The notes under the pieces: generated by a model
Database searches by the model: none
What the model saw: only the letters and a program-made list of their open reading frames with translations
What the model was told of the DNA's origin: nothing
In this document: positions 21,101 through 36,341 of the stretch, one piece after another
Numbering within the stretch: position 1 is the first letter of the stretch
Layout: every line of letters begins with the position of its first letter
Origin: Microglena sp. YARC
Lineage: Eukaryota; Chlorophyta; Chlorophyceae; Chlamydomonadales; Chlamydomonadaceae
Length of the DNA stretch: 64,000 bases
Assembly: GCA_022414725.1 (NCBI GenBank)
Contig: CM039463.1
Location: 82,838,772-82,902,771, forward strand
Direction of reading: 5' to 3'
Translations under genes and position numbers: made by a program

Positions 21101-21458
21101 CACTCTCATATATAAGTATGACACCTGCTCAGCCAGCATGAAAGATAGATTGAAATGGACCATCTGCCTGCAGGCAGCAATGGTAAGTGCCTACTGCAAT
21201 GCAGCCCACAGGCAGCCAGGGCTCCTCATGCAGTCCCATCAGATCAGGACAGATAGAGAAACCAACCCTATCCTGATCTATGTTGATGATGCCATAATGC
21301 CCTGGAACCACCAGGACTGTTTCATCCTCAACTTCTGCCCTCCCGTCTTTCACTCTGACCCCACAGCTGACCTTTGGGATGACCTGCACCAGGCCATCAC
21401 AACTAGGCTAAAGAGAGATGGGTTCTACCAGATCCCATACCCAGTTGATGACACATGA
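18189..21458 (+). CDS. Gag-like polyprotein with in-frame TAG
   Basis: The ATG at 18189 starts MDMPQCTKFDGKGTLDTFAT, then TAG at 18249-18251, and the same frame stays open from 18252 to 21458 (over 1060 aa). The KFDG-x-x-x-LDTF start and ALRYLRNEYGSG resemble retrotransposon capsid helices. A CCHC knuckle CWNCDGFGHSSRQC lies at about 20188-20229. Between them are proline-rich stretches, an in-frame 84-nt duplication (about 19123-19202 and 19228-19310), and a PPVEPPVEPP array at about 20577-20670. The TAG may be a decay mutation, or a readthrough site, because the remaining frame is intact. IYVDD near 21280 is not an RT, as no other RT block is present. Confidence 0.75.
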
Positions 21459-21899
21459 ACACCTAAGAAGACATAGTTGATAGTGACCAGACAGCAGTTG
21501 ATAGTTGATAGTTGGTAGTTGAAATCTGACCTCTTGCAGTTTCCTTTGAATTGATTACGCGTCAGTTACACATACCCCCTATCTGCCCAAGCCTGCAGTT
21601 TCCTTTCAGCTTCCCAGCAGCCTCCCTGATACATAGCCTGCAGTTTCCTTTCAGCCTCCCAGCAGCCTCCCTGCTACATAGCCTGCAGCCTATCTGCAGT
21701 TTCCTACCCTAGCCAGCTACCCCAGTAGACTTCTCTGTGAATCCTGCTAAAGTGATTTCTCCCTTTCAGCCACTAGAAAACCAAGGTCTCCCTAGTTTTA
21801 ATATTTTATATTTATATTTTCTCAGTCCCTCTAGTTTTCTTTGAACCCCTCTAATTCCCGGAATTCTCCAATATGAAGAATACCAGGAATTGGGGGGGA
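21459..21899 (+). other. 3' untranslated region of Gag-only element
   Basis: Short tandem motifs GTTGATAGT and CTGCAGTTTCCTTTCAGC, then T-rich sequence and the purine tract before the LTR. Confidence 0.8.
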
Positions 21900-22148
21900 T
21901 GTTATTCACCGGGTTTCACCGGCTCATCTAGAATGACTTAGAGTGCACAGGTCTACCTCCCTGCTGCACTGTATTGCGATGCCGCTGCCAGCTATGGCAC
22001 GGACTCTGATGCCGGTACCCTGAGGTGCCGCACCATCTCAGTACTTCCTCCTAGCGCATTGATCGAATGCTTTATCTAACTGTAAAGATCTTATCCTTAC
22101 TGACTTCTCCTCGTCTATGTGCCTTGCACATAACTCCGGAAATTCACA
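21900..22148 (+). repeat. 3' LTR of Gag-only element
   Basis: 249 bp, six differences from the 5' LTR, followed by the GGATG duplication. Confidence 0.95.
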
Positions 22149-22249
22149 GGATGTTGGATGAGCAGTGCACTTGCCTTCCTTCACCACCCCTCCCCCTGGT
22201 CCCTCATTACTTCCACCCATTCCCCCGTGACTATTTATGTCTGCACCCC

Positions 22250-22440
22250 GTTTTGACGAATGGCTCAATGGTAGAGCTCGTTGAAATTATAAGGTGGGGG
22301 GTCTGAATCCCTACGGGTGCACATTAGTGATCGCGGTCGCTGTCAACTTCCATGGTAGCACTGTCCAGGTTAAGTAGCAGCCCGTTCTCTACCTCCGTAA
22401 GACAGGGCTCCCTTAATACCATGCCCCTCCAGGCATGATC
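22250..22440 (+). mobile_element. tRNA-derived SINE, copy 2
   Basis: Head with A-box TGGCTCAATGGTAGAGC and B-box-like GGTCTGAATCC, then GTCGCTGTCAAC, CACTGTCCAGG and the tail CCCTTAATACCATGCCCCTC. The head differs from copy 1, but the body and tail are shared. Confidence 0.88.
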
Positions 22441-22622
22441 ACTACTTTAGGTCTGTGGACCCTGTGGGTGAAATATTGAGACTGTACCAACAGAACGAGC
22501 TCTGTTCTACCCAGCTACATACAGAGGTACGGTCAGACCATACCGTGAGCGTAGGTAACAGCCTGGATGAATTATCATTACTTTTCTTAATGACTGCAAA
22601 ATACTCTCATGTGAGTCATTAA
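22441..22622. other. No feature recognised
   Basis: Short unique sequence between the SINE and a MITE. Confidence 0.4.
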
Positions 22623-22800
22623 TAGGGACCGGCAAATCATATGATACTGACCAAAGGCCAGTATGATATCATATGATATCATACAAATTGCATCATATGA
22701 TATTGTACATAAATGGTAACTTTAGCCTGGTCAGACTGCCAGCATCAAATGATATCATAGGATGACATGATCTCAAATGATATCATATCGCCGTTCCCTA
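22623..22800. mobile_element. hAT-like MITE family 2, copy 1
   Basis: 178 bp, TAGGGACCGGC to GCCGTTCCCTA, interior of ATCATATGATATC palindromes. Flanks GTCATTAA and GTCCTCAA match at six of eight positions, consistent with an old target duplication. Confidence 0.8.
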
Positions 22801-22938
22801 GTCCTCAATAGGTACTAGCCCCTGCACTGATGTCACCTGGCTGAGATATGCAGCCAAAACCTTTCATGAACGCACTTGATATGATAATATATATACATAT
22901 ACATTATATTATTGTGCATGTACTTGATGTCATATATA

Positions 22939-23136
22939 TAGGGAACGTCAAATCATATGATGCTGACCAACGACGAGTATGATATCATATGATATCATGC
23001 AAAAATCATATGATTTAATATCATATGATATGATGCCCCAGGCCAAATTTACCTAGTCAGACCGCCGGCATCATATGATATCATATGATATCGTATGATG
23101 ACATGATATCATATGATATCATATTGCCTATCCCTA
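22939..23136. mobile_element. hAT-like MITE family 2, copy 2
   Basis: 198 bp, TAGGGAACGTC to GCCTATCCCTA, perfect 8-bp duplication CATATATA (22931-22938 and 23137-23144). It is close to copy 1 in sequence. Confidence 0.88.
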
Positions 23137-23144
23137 CATATATA

Positions 23145-23489
23145 TGTGTGTTATGCAGGTACTTGATATAATGATATCTTACATGTATATATATTATGCA
23201 CGTACTTGATATCATATGGCTTCCCATTGTCGTAGCTGTTGTCAAATACACGCCCTTCAGAGGTCATAGCCACATAGTTGGTCAACACCTGATTGAAAAC
23301 ATTATGATTTGATTGACGCAATTTTCATAATGTGATTGACACATGTGTGATGTGATTGACACATGTGTGATGTGATTGACACATTCTTGACGTGCTGGAT
23401 GAAGGAGCGGTACATGGATAATTTGGATTGAATGTTTAAATATACAAAACGAGCAGCATGACATGAAATGGTTTGTAGGTCTCTTGTAC
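23145..23489. other. A/T-rich spacer with short tandem repeats
   Basis: ATGTGATTGACACATGTGTG repeats three times at 23330-23390. No gene recognised. Confidence 0.6.
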
Positions 23490-26400
23490 TGAGTCACAAC
23501 ACACCTAATCCCACACAACTACACACCCACACCCCTTCACACCTACAAACCCAAACACATAAACCTCCCACACACCCTTACACTTACACACCCACACACG
23601 TAACCCCCCTTACCACACACACCTCCCCTCCCCCACAGACCTTCACCTATACCCCCCTTCCCAACCACCCAACCCACACCCACACACCACAACATCCACA
23701 CCACCTACCTAGCCACACATCTACACACCCACACACCTATATACCCTCACACCTACTAGCAAACACATCTACAACACCCACAAAACCTATCAACCCTCAC
23801 ACCTACCTCCACACATCTACACACACCCACACCAGATATACACCTAAAACCTACAGTCCCTCACACGCTACACACACCACACACCTACAGTCCCTCACAC
23901 CAACATAGCATCACACCTATATACCCCCACACCTACCTAGCCACACACCTACACACCCACACACCTACAGTCCCTCACACCTACATAGCATCACACCTAT
24001 ATACCCCCACACCTACCTAGCCACACACCTACACACCCACACCTACACACCTACACACCTACAGTCTCTCACACCTACACACCCACACACCTATAGTCCC
24101 TCACACCTACATAGCATCACACCTATGTACCCCCACACCTACCTAGCCACACACCTACACACCCACACCTACACACCTACAGTCTCTCACACCTACACAC
24201 CCACACACCTACAGTCTCCTCAGACGCTACATAGCATCACACCTATGTACCCCCACACCTTACCCTAGCCAACACACCTACACACCCACACCTACACACC
24301 TACACACCTACAGTCTCTCAACACTACACACACACACCCTACATAGCAGCCTACACACCTACAATACCCACCACACCTACCTGCCACACAACCTACACAC
24401 CCCACACACCCCTATCTACCCATCACACCTACCTAGCCACACACCCTACAGTCCTCTCACAACTTACATAGCCATCACACCTATATACCCCCACCCTACC
24501 TAGCCCACACCTTACACAACACAACTACCACACACCTACAGTCCCTCACACCTACATAGCATTACACACCTATATACCACTCACCCTATATACCACACCT
24601 TCTTACACATCCCCACACACCTACAGTCCCTCACAACTACACACCCACAACACATATTACCACACACACCCACACACCTACACACCTATATACCACACAC
24701 ACCTACGTAATGACCCTCACAACCTACACAGTACCCACAATCCTACCCCCTATACCCACACACTATATATCATACACACCTATATACCCACACACCTATA
24801 TACCCACACACCTAATATACCTTCACACACCTACACCCCACACCCTACAGTCATCCTACACACAACACCTACACACCCACACCTATATACTCACCAGCAA
24901 CCTATATACCCACACACCTACACACCCTACACACCCATACCTACACCACCCACACACCTACACACCCACGTACCCACCCTATAACCACAACTACCCACAC
25001 AGAGCCTATATACCCACACAAATACTACACCTACACACATATATAACCCACATCACCTACCATATACCTTCACAACCGCCTATACACCCACACACCTATA
25101 TACCCACCACCCACACACCTTATTAGTACACACCCTACACGACATACACGCCTATATACACACACCTATATACCCAACCACACCTATACCCCTCACACCT
25201 ATATATACCCACAGCACCACCCACACACCTATATACCACACAACTAACCCACACCTATATACCCACACACCTATATTACCACCAACTATATACCCACTAA
25301 TCCTACACACCACACACACTACACACCCAACCTAGCACCACCACACACATATACCACACACCTTATACTCACACACACGCCTATATACCCACACAGAATA
25401 TGTTACCTATATACCCCAACTACATTCATACCCACACCTGACATACCATCACACCTACCCACAAACCATATACCCACAAGCACCTATATTACCCACACAG
25501 ACTACCACACACTGAACACCCACACACCTAAACACCCACATGGACACTACACACCAACACACCAATATACACACAACATATACCCACACACTTATATACC
25601 CACACACCTATATACCCACACACCTATATTACCCACACCACTAACACACCACACTTATACCACCACCTACCCCCACACCCAAACTTAACACTATATACCA
25701 CACACCCTATATACCCACACAACTAACACATACTACACTAATCATACTCACACTATAACCCACACACCTATATACCCACACACCCTTATAGTACTCACAA
25801 CACGTATATACACACATATATACCCACCAAAAACTAACCCAACCTTACCCCACACAGCTTTACGCCCACTACACACCTATATACCCACACTATCATACCA
25901 CACCTATATACCCACAACATACCCAGCAACACCACCCACCATATATACTTTTACCGCTAACACCCAACACTCTTATACCCCACACACACTATATATAACA
26001 CACTCACCTAATACATATATACCACACACCTATATAACCCACTCACAGCCTACAATCCAAACACAGCCTATTATATCACAACTTTCAAACACACACCTAC
26101 AGCCCACATACCATCCACACACTATATACCCACACAGCTCTCCTTTTATACACTCCACACCTATTATACCCACACATATTACACACAATATAATTTTTAA
26201 ACCCACACCACACCTATACCCCACAGCACACACATCAACATACACACTCATATACCACACATCAAACACCTATATACTCTGTCACACATATATATTACCC
26301 ACTATATCACCACACTATATTACCCAGCACAAACTATATACCCACATACCACACACTATATACCAAACACCTGCCTACACACCCACACACCTACACACCC

Positions 26401-29064
26401 ACACACCTATATACCACCACACCGTATATACCAACACACACACATATAATCACCCATATAACACACACCTATATACCCACACACCTGAATACCCACCACA
26501 CCTCCACAATGCCACACACCTATATTACTCACAAAAACATATATACCAACCACAACACCACGATCACCTACAGATCCAACACCTATTAATCCACATCACT
26601 ATATACCAACACCCCTATATACCACATCCACACACCTATATTTACCCAATAAGTATACCACACACCACACTTTAAACCCATATATACCCACACACCTATA
26701 TAACCCACACACATTATACCCACAGACCTATATAATACACCTATATACGCTCACGCCAATATACACACTCACTATATACCCAGACATATATATCCACAAA
26801 ATATGTACACCTTTACGAACCACCTACACCCATTATATAACCACACACACCTACTTTACACTACCCCACACACCTATATCGCTCACCCCAACACACCTAT
26901 ATACCACACACATATATGCACACCATACACAGCCTATATTTACCACACATACCTATATACGCTTCAACCTAATATTACCCTACACACCTATATTACCCAC
27001 AGACATATATATCCACAAAGCTATATGTACCCACACACCTATATTTACCACCACCACCTATATACCCACACACCTATATACAGCACACCTACACACACCT
27101 ACATTACAGTCCCCACCTACACACTATATGACGGCCTCACCTATATTACCCACACACCTACACACCCACACACCTATATACACACACTACCCACACGCCT
27201 ACCACCACACCCTCATATCCCAACACACCTATATACCACAACACCTATATACCCCACCACACCAGTAATACCCACCACAACCTTATACCCACACGTATAT
27301 ATACCCAAGATCACCACACACCACACTACCCACACACCTACACACTCACACACCTACACACCCACACACCCTATATACCCACACACTACATACCCACACA
27401 CCTACATACCCCACACACCTATCACACACCTATATACCCCACACACTATATACCTCACACCTCACCCAACAACTATATACCCACAATCCTACACACCCAC
27501 ACAACACACCCACACACCTATATTACACACACCTACATACCCACTATATACCCACACACTATATTACCCACACACCTATATACCCACACACCTACCACCA
27601 CACAACCTACCACACACCTATATACCCACACACCTAATACCCACACACCTACACCCACACACCTAACCCCACCACACCTACACACCCACACACATAGTAT
27701 ACCACACACCTATGATACCCACACACCTAATACCACACACCTACCACCCAACACCCACACACCTATATACCCACCACACCTACCACACCAGTATACCCAA
27801 CACCTACATACCCACACACTATATTACCCACACACCTACATTTCACTATATCTAACGTAAAACAACTGACAACACATACACACATTACACCCACCCACAC
27901 ACTATATACCCACTCAGCATATTACACCCACACACCTACACACCCACACACCTAATACCCACACACCTATATACCCACCACACCTATTAATACCCACAAC
28001 CTATATACCCACACTCATATAACCCCACCCCCACATACCTCCAAACCTACACACATAATCCACACACATATTCTACATACTATACCCAAACCTATATACC
28101 ACACGCAGCCACACACTATACACCCACACACGCTACACATCCAAACACCTACACACCCACACACCTGACACACCCACTACACCTATAGTTACCCACACAC
28201 ATATATTATACCACACACCTATATACCCACACACATATATACCCACACACATATATACCCACACACCTATATACCCCCACACATATATACCCACACGCCT
28301 ACACACCCAAACACCTACACACCCACACACCTACACACCCACAAACCTATATACCCACACACCTATTACCCAACACCATATATACCCCACACATATATAC
28401 CCACACACATATATACCCACACACCTATATACCCACACACCTCCACATTCCACACACCTATATACTCACAAACATATATACCACACACCTACACACCCAC
28501 ACACCTACACATCCACACACCTATATACCCACACACCTATATACCCACACACCTATATACCCACACACATATATACCCACGGACACATATTACCCTACAC
28601 ACCTATATTACCCACACACCTTTTACACCCACACACCTACACACCCACCACACCTATATACCCACACATATATACCCACATACCTTATACGCTTCACCTA
28701 ATATACCCACACACCTATATACCCACAGACATATATATCCAAAAACATATGTACCCACACACCTATATACCCACACCACCGTATATACCCCACACCTATA
28801 TACCCACACACCTATATACCCACACACTATATACCCAACACCTATATACCACACACCTATTATACCCACACACCTACACACCAACACACCTATATACCCA
28901 CACACCTATATACCCACCACACTATAAAACCCACACACTATATACCCACATACCTATATACGGCTCACCTATACACCCCACAACTATATAACCCAACAAC
29001 CTACATACCCACACCACCGTATATACCCACACACCTTCTATACCCACACACGGAATCTTCTCCT
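23490..29064. repeat. 16-bp satellite CACACACCTATATACC, left block
   Basis: Starts as degenerate CACACC-rich sequence. At about 23880-24240 a higher-order unit appears, with TAGCATCACACCTAT recurring at about 23907, 23991 and 24111. From about 24200 to the gap the 16-bp unit is broken by frequent one- or two-base gains and losses. Long open frames here (for example 26803-27666) are translations of the repeat. Confidence 0.97.
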
Positions 29065-30064
29065 NNNNNNNNNNNNNNNNNNNNNNNNNNNNNNNNNNNN
29101 NNNNNNNNNNNNNNNNNNNNNNNNNNNNNNNNNNNNNNNNNNNNNNNNNNNNNNNNNNNNNNNNNNNNNNNNNNNNNNNNNNNNNNNNNNNNNNNNNNNN
29201 NNNNNNNNNNNNNNNNNNNNNNNNNNNNNNNNNNNNNNNNNNNNNNNNNNNNNNNNNNNNNNNNNNNNNNNNNNNNNNNNNNNNNNNNNNNNNNNNNNNN
29301 NNNNNNNNNNNNNNNNNNNNNNNNNNNNNNNNNNNNNNNNNNNNNNNNNNNNNNNNNNNNNNNNNNNNNNNNNNNNNNNNNNNNNNNNNNNNNNNNNNNN
29401 NNNNNNNNNNNNNNNNNNNNNNNNNNNNNNNNNNNNNNNNNNNNNNNNNNNNNNNNNNNNNNNNNNNNNNNNNNNNNNNNNNNNNNNNNNNNNNNNNNNN
29501 NNNNNNNNNNNNNNNNNNNNNNNNNNNNNNNNNNNNNNNNNNNNNNNNNNNNNNNNNNNNNNNNNNNNNNNNNNNNNNNNNNNNNNNNNNNNNNNNNNNN
29601 NNNNNNNNNNNNNNNNNNNNNNNNNNNNNNNNNNNNNNNNNNNNNNNNNNNNNNNNNNNNNNNNNNNNNNNNNNNNNNNNNNNNNNNNNNNNNNNNNNNN
29701 NNNNNNNNNNNNNNNNNNNNNNNNNNNNNNNNNNNNNNNNNNNNNNNNNNNNNNNNNNNNNNNNNNNNNNNNNNNNNNNNNNNNNNNNNNNNNNNNNNNN
29801 NNNNNNNNNNNNNNNNNNNNNNNNNNNNNNNNNNNNNNNNNNNNNNNNNNNNNNNNNNNNNNNNNNNNNNNNNNNNNNNNNNNNNNNNNNNNNNNNNNNN
29901 NNNNNNNNNNNNNNNNNNNNNNNNNNNNNNNNNNNNNNNNNNNNNNNNNNNNNNNNNNNNNNNNNNNNNNNNNNNNNNNNNNNNNNNNNNNNNNNNNNNN
30001 NNNNNNNNNNNNNNNNNNNNNNNNNNNNNNNNNNNNNNNNNNNNNNNNNNNNNNNNNNNNNNNN
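29065..30064. other. Assembly gap (1000 N)
   Basis: Exactly 1000 N, so the length is a placeholder. Both sides are satellite. Confidence 1.
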
Positions 30065-33000
30065 TATACCAACACTTATAGTACGCACACGGCCATTTGT
30101 TGCCTATAATAGTCCGAGCACACCCTATGTACCTCCTACACACCTAACACCCACCACACCTAATACCCACGACACCTAACACCCACACCACTTATACCAC
30201 ACACCTACATACCACACAGCTATATACCTCACTACACCACTTATATACTACACCTATATACCCAATCTGTATTTAAAGGTACACCTTATATACGCAAATC
30301 CTACACAGACGAACTTTTATCACTATATATCCGTCAACACACCATATATACCACACACATATATACCCACCACCTATACCTCATCTACAGCCAAACATAA
30401 TATACCACACCTACGCTACCACACATACAAAACCTAACACCCACAAGTCCACACCTGTTAATTTCGGTCTGTGCACCCCTCACACAACATCACCACCCAC
30501 CTATATCCCACGGGGTCATCACTATATTTACCCGGCACACCCATAATATACCTCACCATCAACAATATAACCACACATCACTATAGCCCACACACCTATA
30601 ATACCAACACACCTCCACATCTCACACACTATCTTACTCCAAACATATATACCCACCACTCTACACACCACCACAACGCTACACCATCCACACAACCTAT
30701 AACCCACACACTATATACCACACCTTTTGTACTAATATATCACACAACATCATATACCCACTTGCATATATACCGTATACACCACCTAATTACACCACAC
30801 CCTTTACCCCACATTTTCCACACACCGACACAGCGCCACTACACCTATATACAACGCCCATACCCACCACCCTATATACCCACACACTCTATATAGCCCA
30901 CACCTATATACCCACCCCTCAACCACACAACCTACACACCAACACTACCTTTACACAATGTCGTGGAACGCTTAATTTACGCACACACTACACACCACAC
31001 ACTATATAACCACACACCTATATACCAAGATTAGATCTAATACCACATCACATTTGTGTTTTGAGATGTTTAGTACCACACACCGCAAACCCCACCACCT
31101 ATATTACCTCACGACACCTATAATACCCACCAACCTATATTACCGCACCTACTTTAAACAAAACAACCTAAACACAACCCCAACACTTACACACCAACAC
31201 ATTTGATTTTTTATGGGCAGTCCTATATAACCTCTCACACACATACGATACCGAAGGGGTGTATTGATTTCACCTATATACCCACACACCTATATACCAG
31301 ACACACCATTATAGCACCCAACACTACACACCACAGATCTTATTATTGGCACTCTATTTCCGCACAATCTATTACCCAACTCCTATATACCACACAACAC
31401 CTATATAACCACACCTATCTACTGCCAAACCTATATCCGCACACCTACACACCCACATACCTACAAACTACAACACATTATACTCCACATTGGTACCTAT
31501 ATCGCACACGACTATATACACCACACACCTATAACCGCACTGACACATGTATATAGACCACACCTACAAACCCACACCTATACACCCACAACAACTACAT
31601 ACATCCAATACATACGCTACAATTCAGTGATCCAAGTTAACATTCTGATCACACCTACATCACCCACAAATCCTATATACCACACACATATATATAACCC
31701 CACACTAATATACCCGTCACATTGTCGACGCAGTCGTTGTTTCTTTGACACTATTAATAAGCCACACACATATATATACGCCGCACACACCTAATATACC
31801 CTTACACATTATAGCTGTCCCATTATACACAACAAACACCGTACACACCCAACGGTACACACTCACACACTATATACCTCAACACGTATATACCCCACAC
31901 AACTATTATACCACGACACATTATATACCACACACATATATACCCACACACCTTTACATCCACACAGCCTCCACATCACACACCTATACTCACTACAAAA
32001 CATATATAGCTACCTACATACTACATGTGCATACCGCACAACCTACGTCACCACACACCTATATTACCCACACCCTATATCATCCCAGACACACTATATA
32101 CCACAGGTTTGCCCCTATATACCCACATACTGTATCACCTATATCCCCACACACCTACACACCAACTTTGTAAGTTTATGCATCGACAGTATGGTGTGCA
32201 CTACACACACACACACATAATATACCCACACAACATATTATACCGCCACACCTACATACCCCACACTTACAACCAAGACACCCACACACTCAATATTAAC
32301 ATATTGTATACACCTATATACACACACATATATACCCCAACAATCCTATGATAAACCCACACCCCTGATATACCATATTTCACACCTATGTAATGCCACA
32401 CGTAAAACCACACCTAAACACCCACCACCTACACATTTGAACCAACACACCTAATACCCACACACTATACATACCTACACACAACTATATACCCACACAC
32501 CTATATACCACACACATATACACCCACAAAATAATCCTACACACCAACACTATATTCCACACAATAATAGCCCACACAACTATAACCCACAACTATATAC
32601 AACACGACACTATATACCCACACATCGTATATACCACACAAGTGTAATTTAGTATTTCCTATCACACCACATACCTACAAATATCAACTATATAACGGAC
32701 AACTCTATATACCCACACACTCTATATACCCAACACCTATATATCAAGCACACATGTATATAACCACAACAGATGCACTACGCAACCCATCACCTTTACC
32801 CGCCACACACCTCCACATCCAACACCTACAACGCACACACTACAACCCAAACACATATATAATCCACACACATATATACCTCACAACCACCTATTTACAC
32901 CCAACACCTATATACCACACACATATATACCACACAACACCATATATACCTCCGACACCTATATACCCTTACACATATATATCACACGCGTCTTACACAC

Positions 33001-36000
33001 CAAAGACACCTACACACCCCACAGATAGTGTGGTAATGTGCCTACACATCCGCTCGACTATATACCCCACACACCTATATAACCACAACATATATACTCC
33101 AACACATATATACGCACAAATATAATAACCACACACTTAATATACGCCACACACACCTCCACATCACACACCATATCATACGCTCACTAAACATATATAC
33201 GCCGCACACACGAAATTTTATAGAGTATTTCCTAACACACAACACATACACAACACACACTATATACCTGCAACCTATATACCACAGTTTTCTATATACC
33301 ACAACAGTATGTCGTTTTTAGCCCTATATCCCCAGTTGCACTATATACCCACACACTACACTAAACAAACTATATATCCCACAACAACCTATATACCTCA
33401 CAACATATTAACATTGCACACCTATATACCACATACGCTATATAACGGCTCTACTACACCTCCACACCACCTAACACACTAACACCAACTTACACACCAC
33501 ACACTCTATGTACCCACACACCTTATACCACACACCTATTATACCCAACACCTACATACCCACACACCCTATTATACCCACAACCCTCTTATATACCCAC
33601 CACACCTATAACCACAACACCTATATACCACACCACCTAATACCCACCACACCTACCACTTTTTCACACCCCACACCTATATACCCACACACCTATATAC
33701 ACACACCTATATACCACCAACCTATATACCCACCACTATAATACCCACACACACGTATTCTATAGATTAACCCACACAGCCCTACACACCCACATACCTA
33801 CAAACCTACAAACATAGCGATACCACCCACCTATTGACCACACACCCTATATACCCACCATATACCCACACCACATGTGTTATTATAACCACACACCTAC
33901 AAACCCACACCTTTACACCCACACACCTACACATCCAAACACCTACACACCCACACACCTACACACCCACACACATATATACCCACACACATATATACCC
34001 ACACCCTATACCACCCACACACCCTATATACCACCACACACATATATACCCACACTACATATATTACCACACACCTCCTATATACCCATTCACATATATA
34101 CCCCACACGCCCACAACCCAAACACCTACACACCCACACACCTACACACCCACACACCCTACTAACCCACACACCTATATACCCACACACACTACTAACC
34201 CACACACATATATTACCCACACACCTATATACCCACACACCTATATACCCACCACACCTCCACATCACACACCTATATACTCACAAAACATATATACCCA
34301 CCACCTACACCCCACAACCTACACAACCACAACACTACACCAACGCTTTACACCCACACTACAACATCCCCAAACACCTAACACCCACACACACCTAAAC
34401 ACCCTCATATATAACCCACACAATATAATACCCCAACACGTATACCCCACACACCTATATACCCACACATATATTAGGCCCACACACAGTATTACACACG
34501 ACACACTAACCCTTAACACTATATATACACACGCCTACAAGTTAGCTGACCCAATACAAAACTACACACCCACACACCTACACAACCCCACCTATATTAC
34601 CCACACACATATATACCCACACACCCCACACCTATATACCCACACCTCGTATACCTTATATACCCCACAACTGTGTGATGGTGTTGCAATAAAACAGTTC
34701 CTATATACATCCACAGCACTATATAGACCCACACACCTACACTCCACATGGCCACACCGTATATACACAACCACACATACCACGTTCCAGTACCTACCAC
34801 CCACACCTACGACAACCACACACCTATTATACACACATATATACCCACGAACATGACGCTTAATCCCCACACAACCTATATACCCACACACCTACACACC
34901 CACACCCTATATACCCACACACCTTATACCCACACACATATATACCCACACACCTATATACCCACATCTATATACAAACTATAGAGCACCACACACCTAC
35001 ACACACTACACACCCACACACTTACACTACCCACGTACCCACACTATATACCCACACACCTATATACCCACACCCTATATAACCACACACCTACCACACC
35101 CACACACCTATATACCCCACACTATATACCTTCCTCACACCTATATACCCACACACCTATATACCGACACCTACTATATACCCACACACCTAAACACCCA
35201 CACACCTACACACCCACACACCTACACACCCACACACCTACACACCCACACACCTATATACCCACACACCTATATACCCACACACCTATATAACCACACA
35301 CCTACACACCCACACACCCACACACCTACACACCCACACACCTATATACCCACACAGAAACACTATAGTACCACACACCTATATACCCACACACCTATAT
35401 ACCCAAACACCTACACACCCAAACACCTACACACCCACACACCTACACACCCACACACCCACACACCTATATACCCACACACCTATATACCCACACACCT
35501 ATATACCCACACACCTATATACCCACACACCTATATACCCACACGCCTACACACCCACACACACCTACACACCACACAATTATATACCCACACACCTATA
35601 TACCCACACACCTATATACCCACACACCTACATACCCACACACCTATATACCCACACACCTCTATACCCACACACCTATATACCCACACACCTATATATC
35701 CACACACCTATATAACCCACACACCTATATACCCCACACACCTACACACCCACACACCTATATACCCACACACCTATATACCCACACACCTATATACCCA
35801 CACACCTATATACCCACACACCTATATACCCACACACCTATATACCCACACACCTATATACCCACACACCCTACACACCACACACCTACACACCCACACA
35901 CCTATATACCCACACACCTATATACCCACACACCTATATACCCACACACCTATATACCCACACACCTACACAGCCACCCACCCACATACCCTCACTCCTA

Positions 36001-36140
36001 TATACCCTCAGTTAAATAGCCATCCACTTATACACCCTAACACCTGCATACCCACAAACCTACATACCCTCACACCCACACACCTGCACAGACAAACACC
36101 TACACAGACACAAACCTACATACCCACACACCTAAATACC
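30065..36140. repeat. 16-bp satellite CACACACCTATATACC, right block
   Basis: Highly irregular from 30065 to about 34900, then almost perfect from about 35180 to 35970, where CACACACCTATATACC and CACACACCTACACACC units alternate. It decays to CACACACCTACA at 36000-36140. Confidence 0.97.
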
Positions 36141-36169
36141 TACACATCCACAGTCCCACACACCTTAAC

Positions 36170-36284
36170 AGCAAAACAATTACAACAACATCAACAACAA
36201 CAGTCAATAGCCAATTACCGATACAACAACAACAACAACAACAATGATAATAACAATAGCCAATAGCCAATAAACAACAAAACA

Positions 36285-36321
<37 letters not shown>

Positions 36322-36341
36322 GCAACAACAACAACAACAAA
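36170..36341. repeat. (CAA)n microsatellite
   Basis: Imperfect CAA array; it continues on the far side of repeat A at 36712-37015. Confidence 0.95.

Larger units (their letters stand above)
17394..22148 (+). mobile_element. Gag-only LTR retrotransposon (TR-GAG type)
   Basis: A complete 4755-bp element between 249-bp LTRs (17394-17642 and 21900-22148) with TG...CA ends and the perfect 5-bp target duplication GGATG (17389-17393 and 22149-22153). LTRs differ at six positions by my count (about 2.4%). A purine tract GGAATTGGGGGGGA abuts the 3' LTR. The interior encodes one long Gag-like protein and no protease, integrase, RT or RNase H, so movement must depend on another element. Confidence 0.93.

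Noticed and set aside
21270..21310. IYVDDAIM in the Gag-only element, resembling an RT active site
   Set aside because: No other RT block lies before or after it in over 1000 residues.
26803..27666. Long His/Thr/Tyr/Pro-rich open frames in the satellite (also at 33834-34856 and 23468-23908)
   Set aside because: They are translations of the CACACACCTATATACC repeat, which has few stop codons in some frames.
28922..30143. Three minus-strand frames of about 345-388 codons
   Set aside because: They consist mostly of the 1000-N gap.
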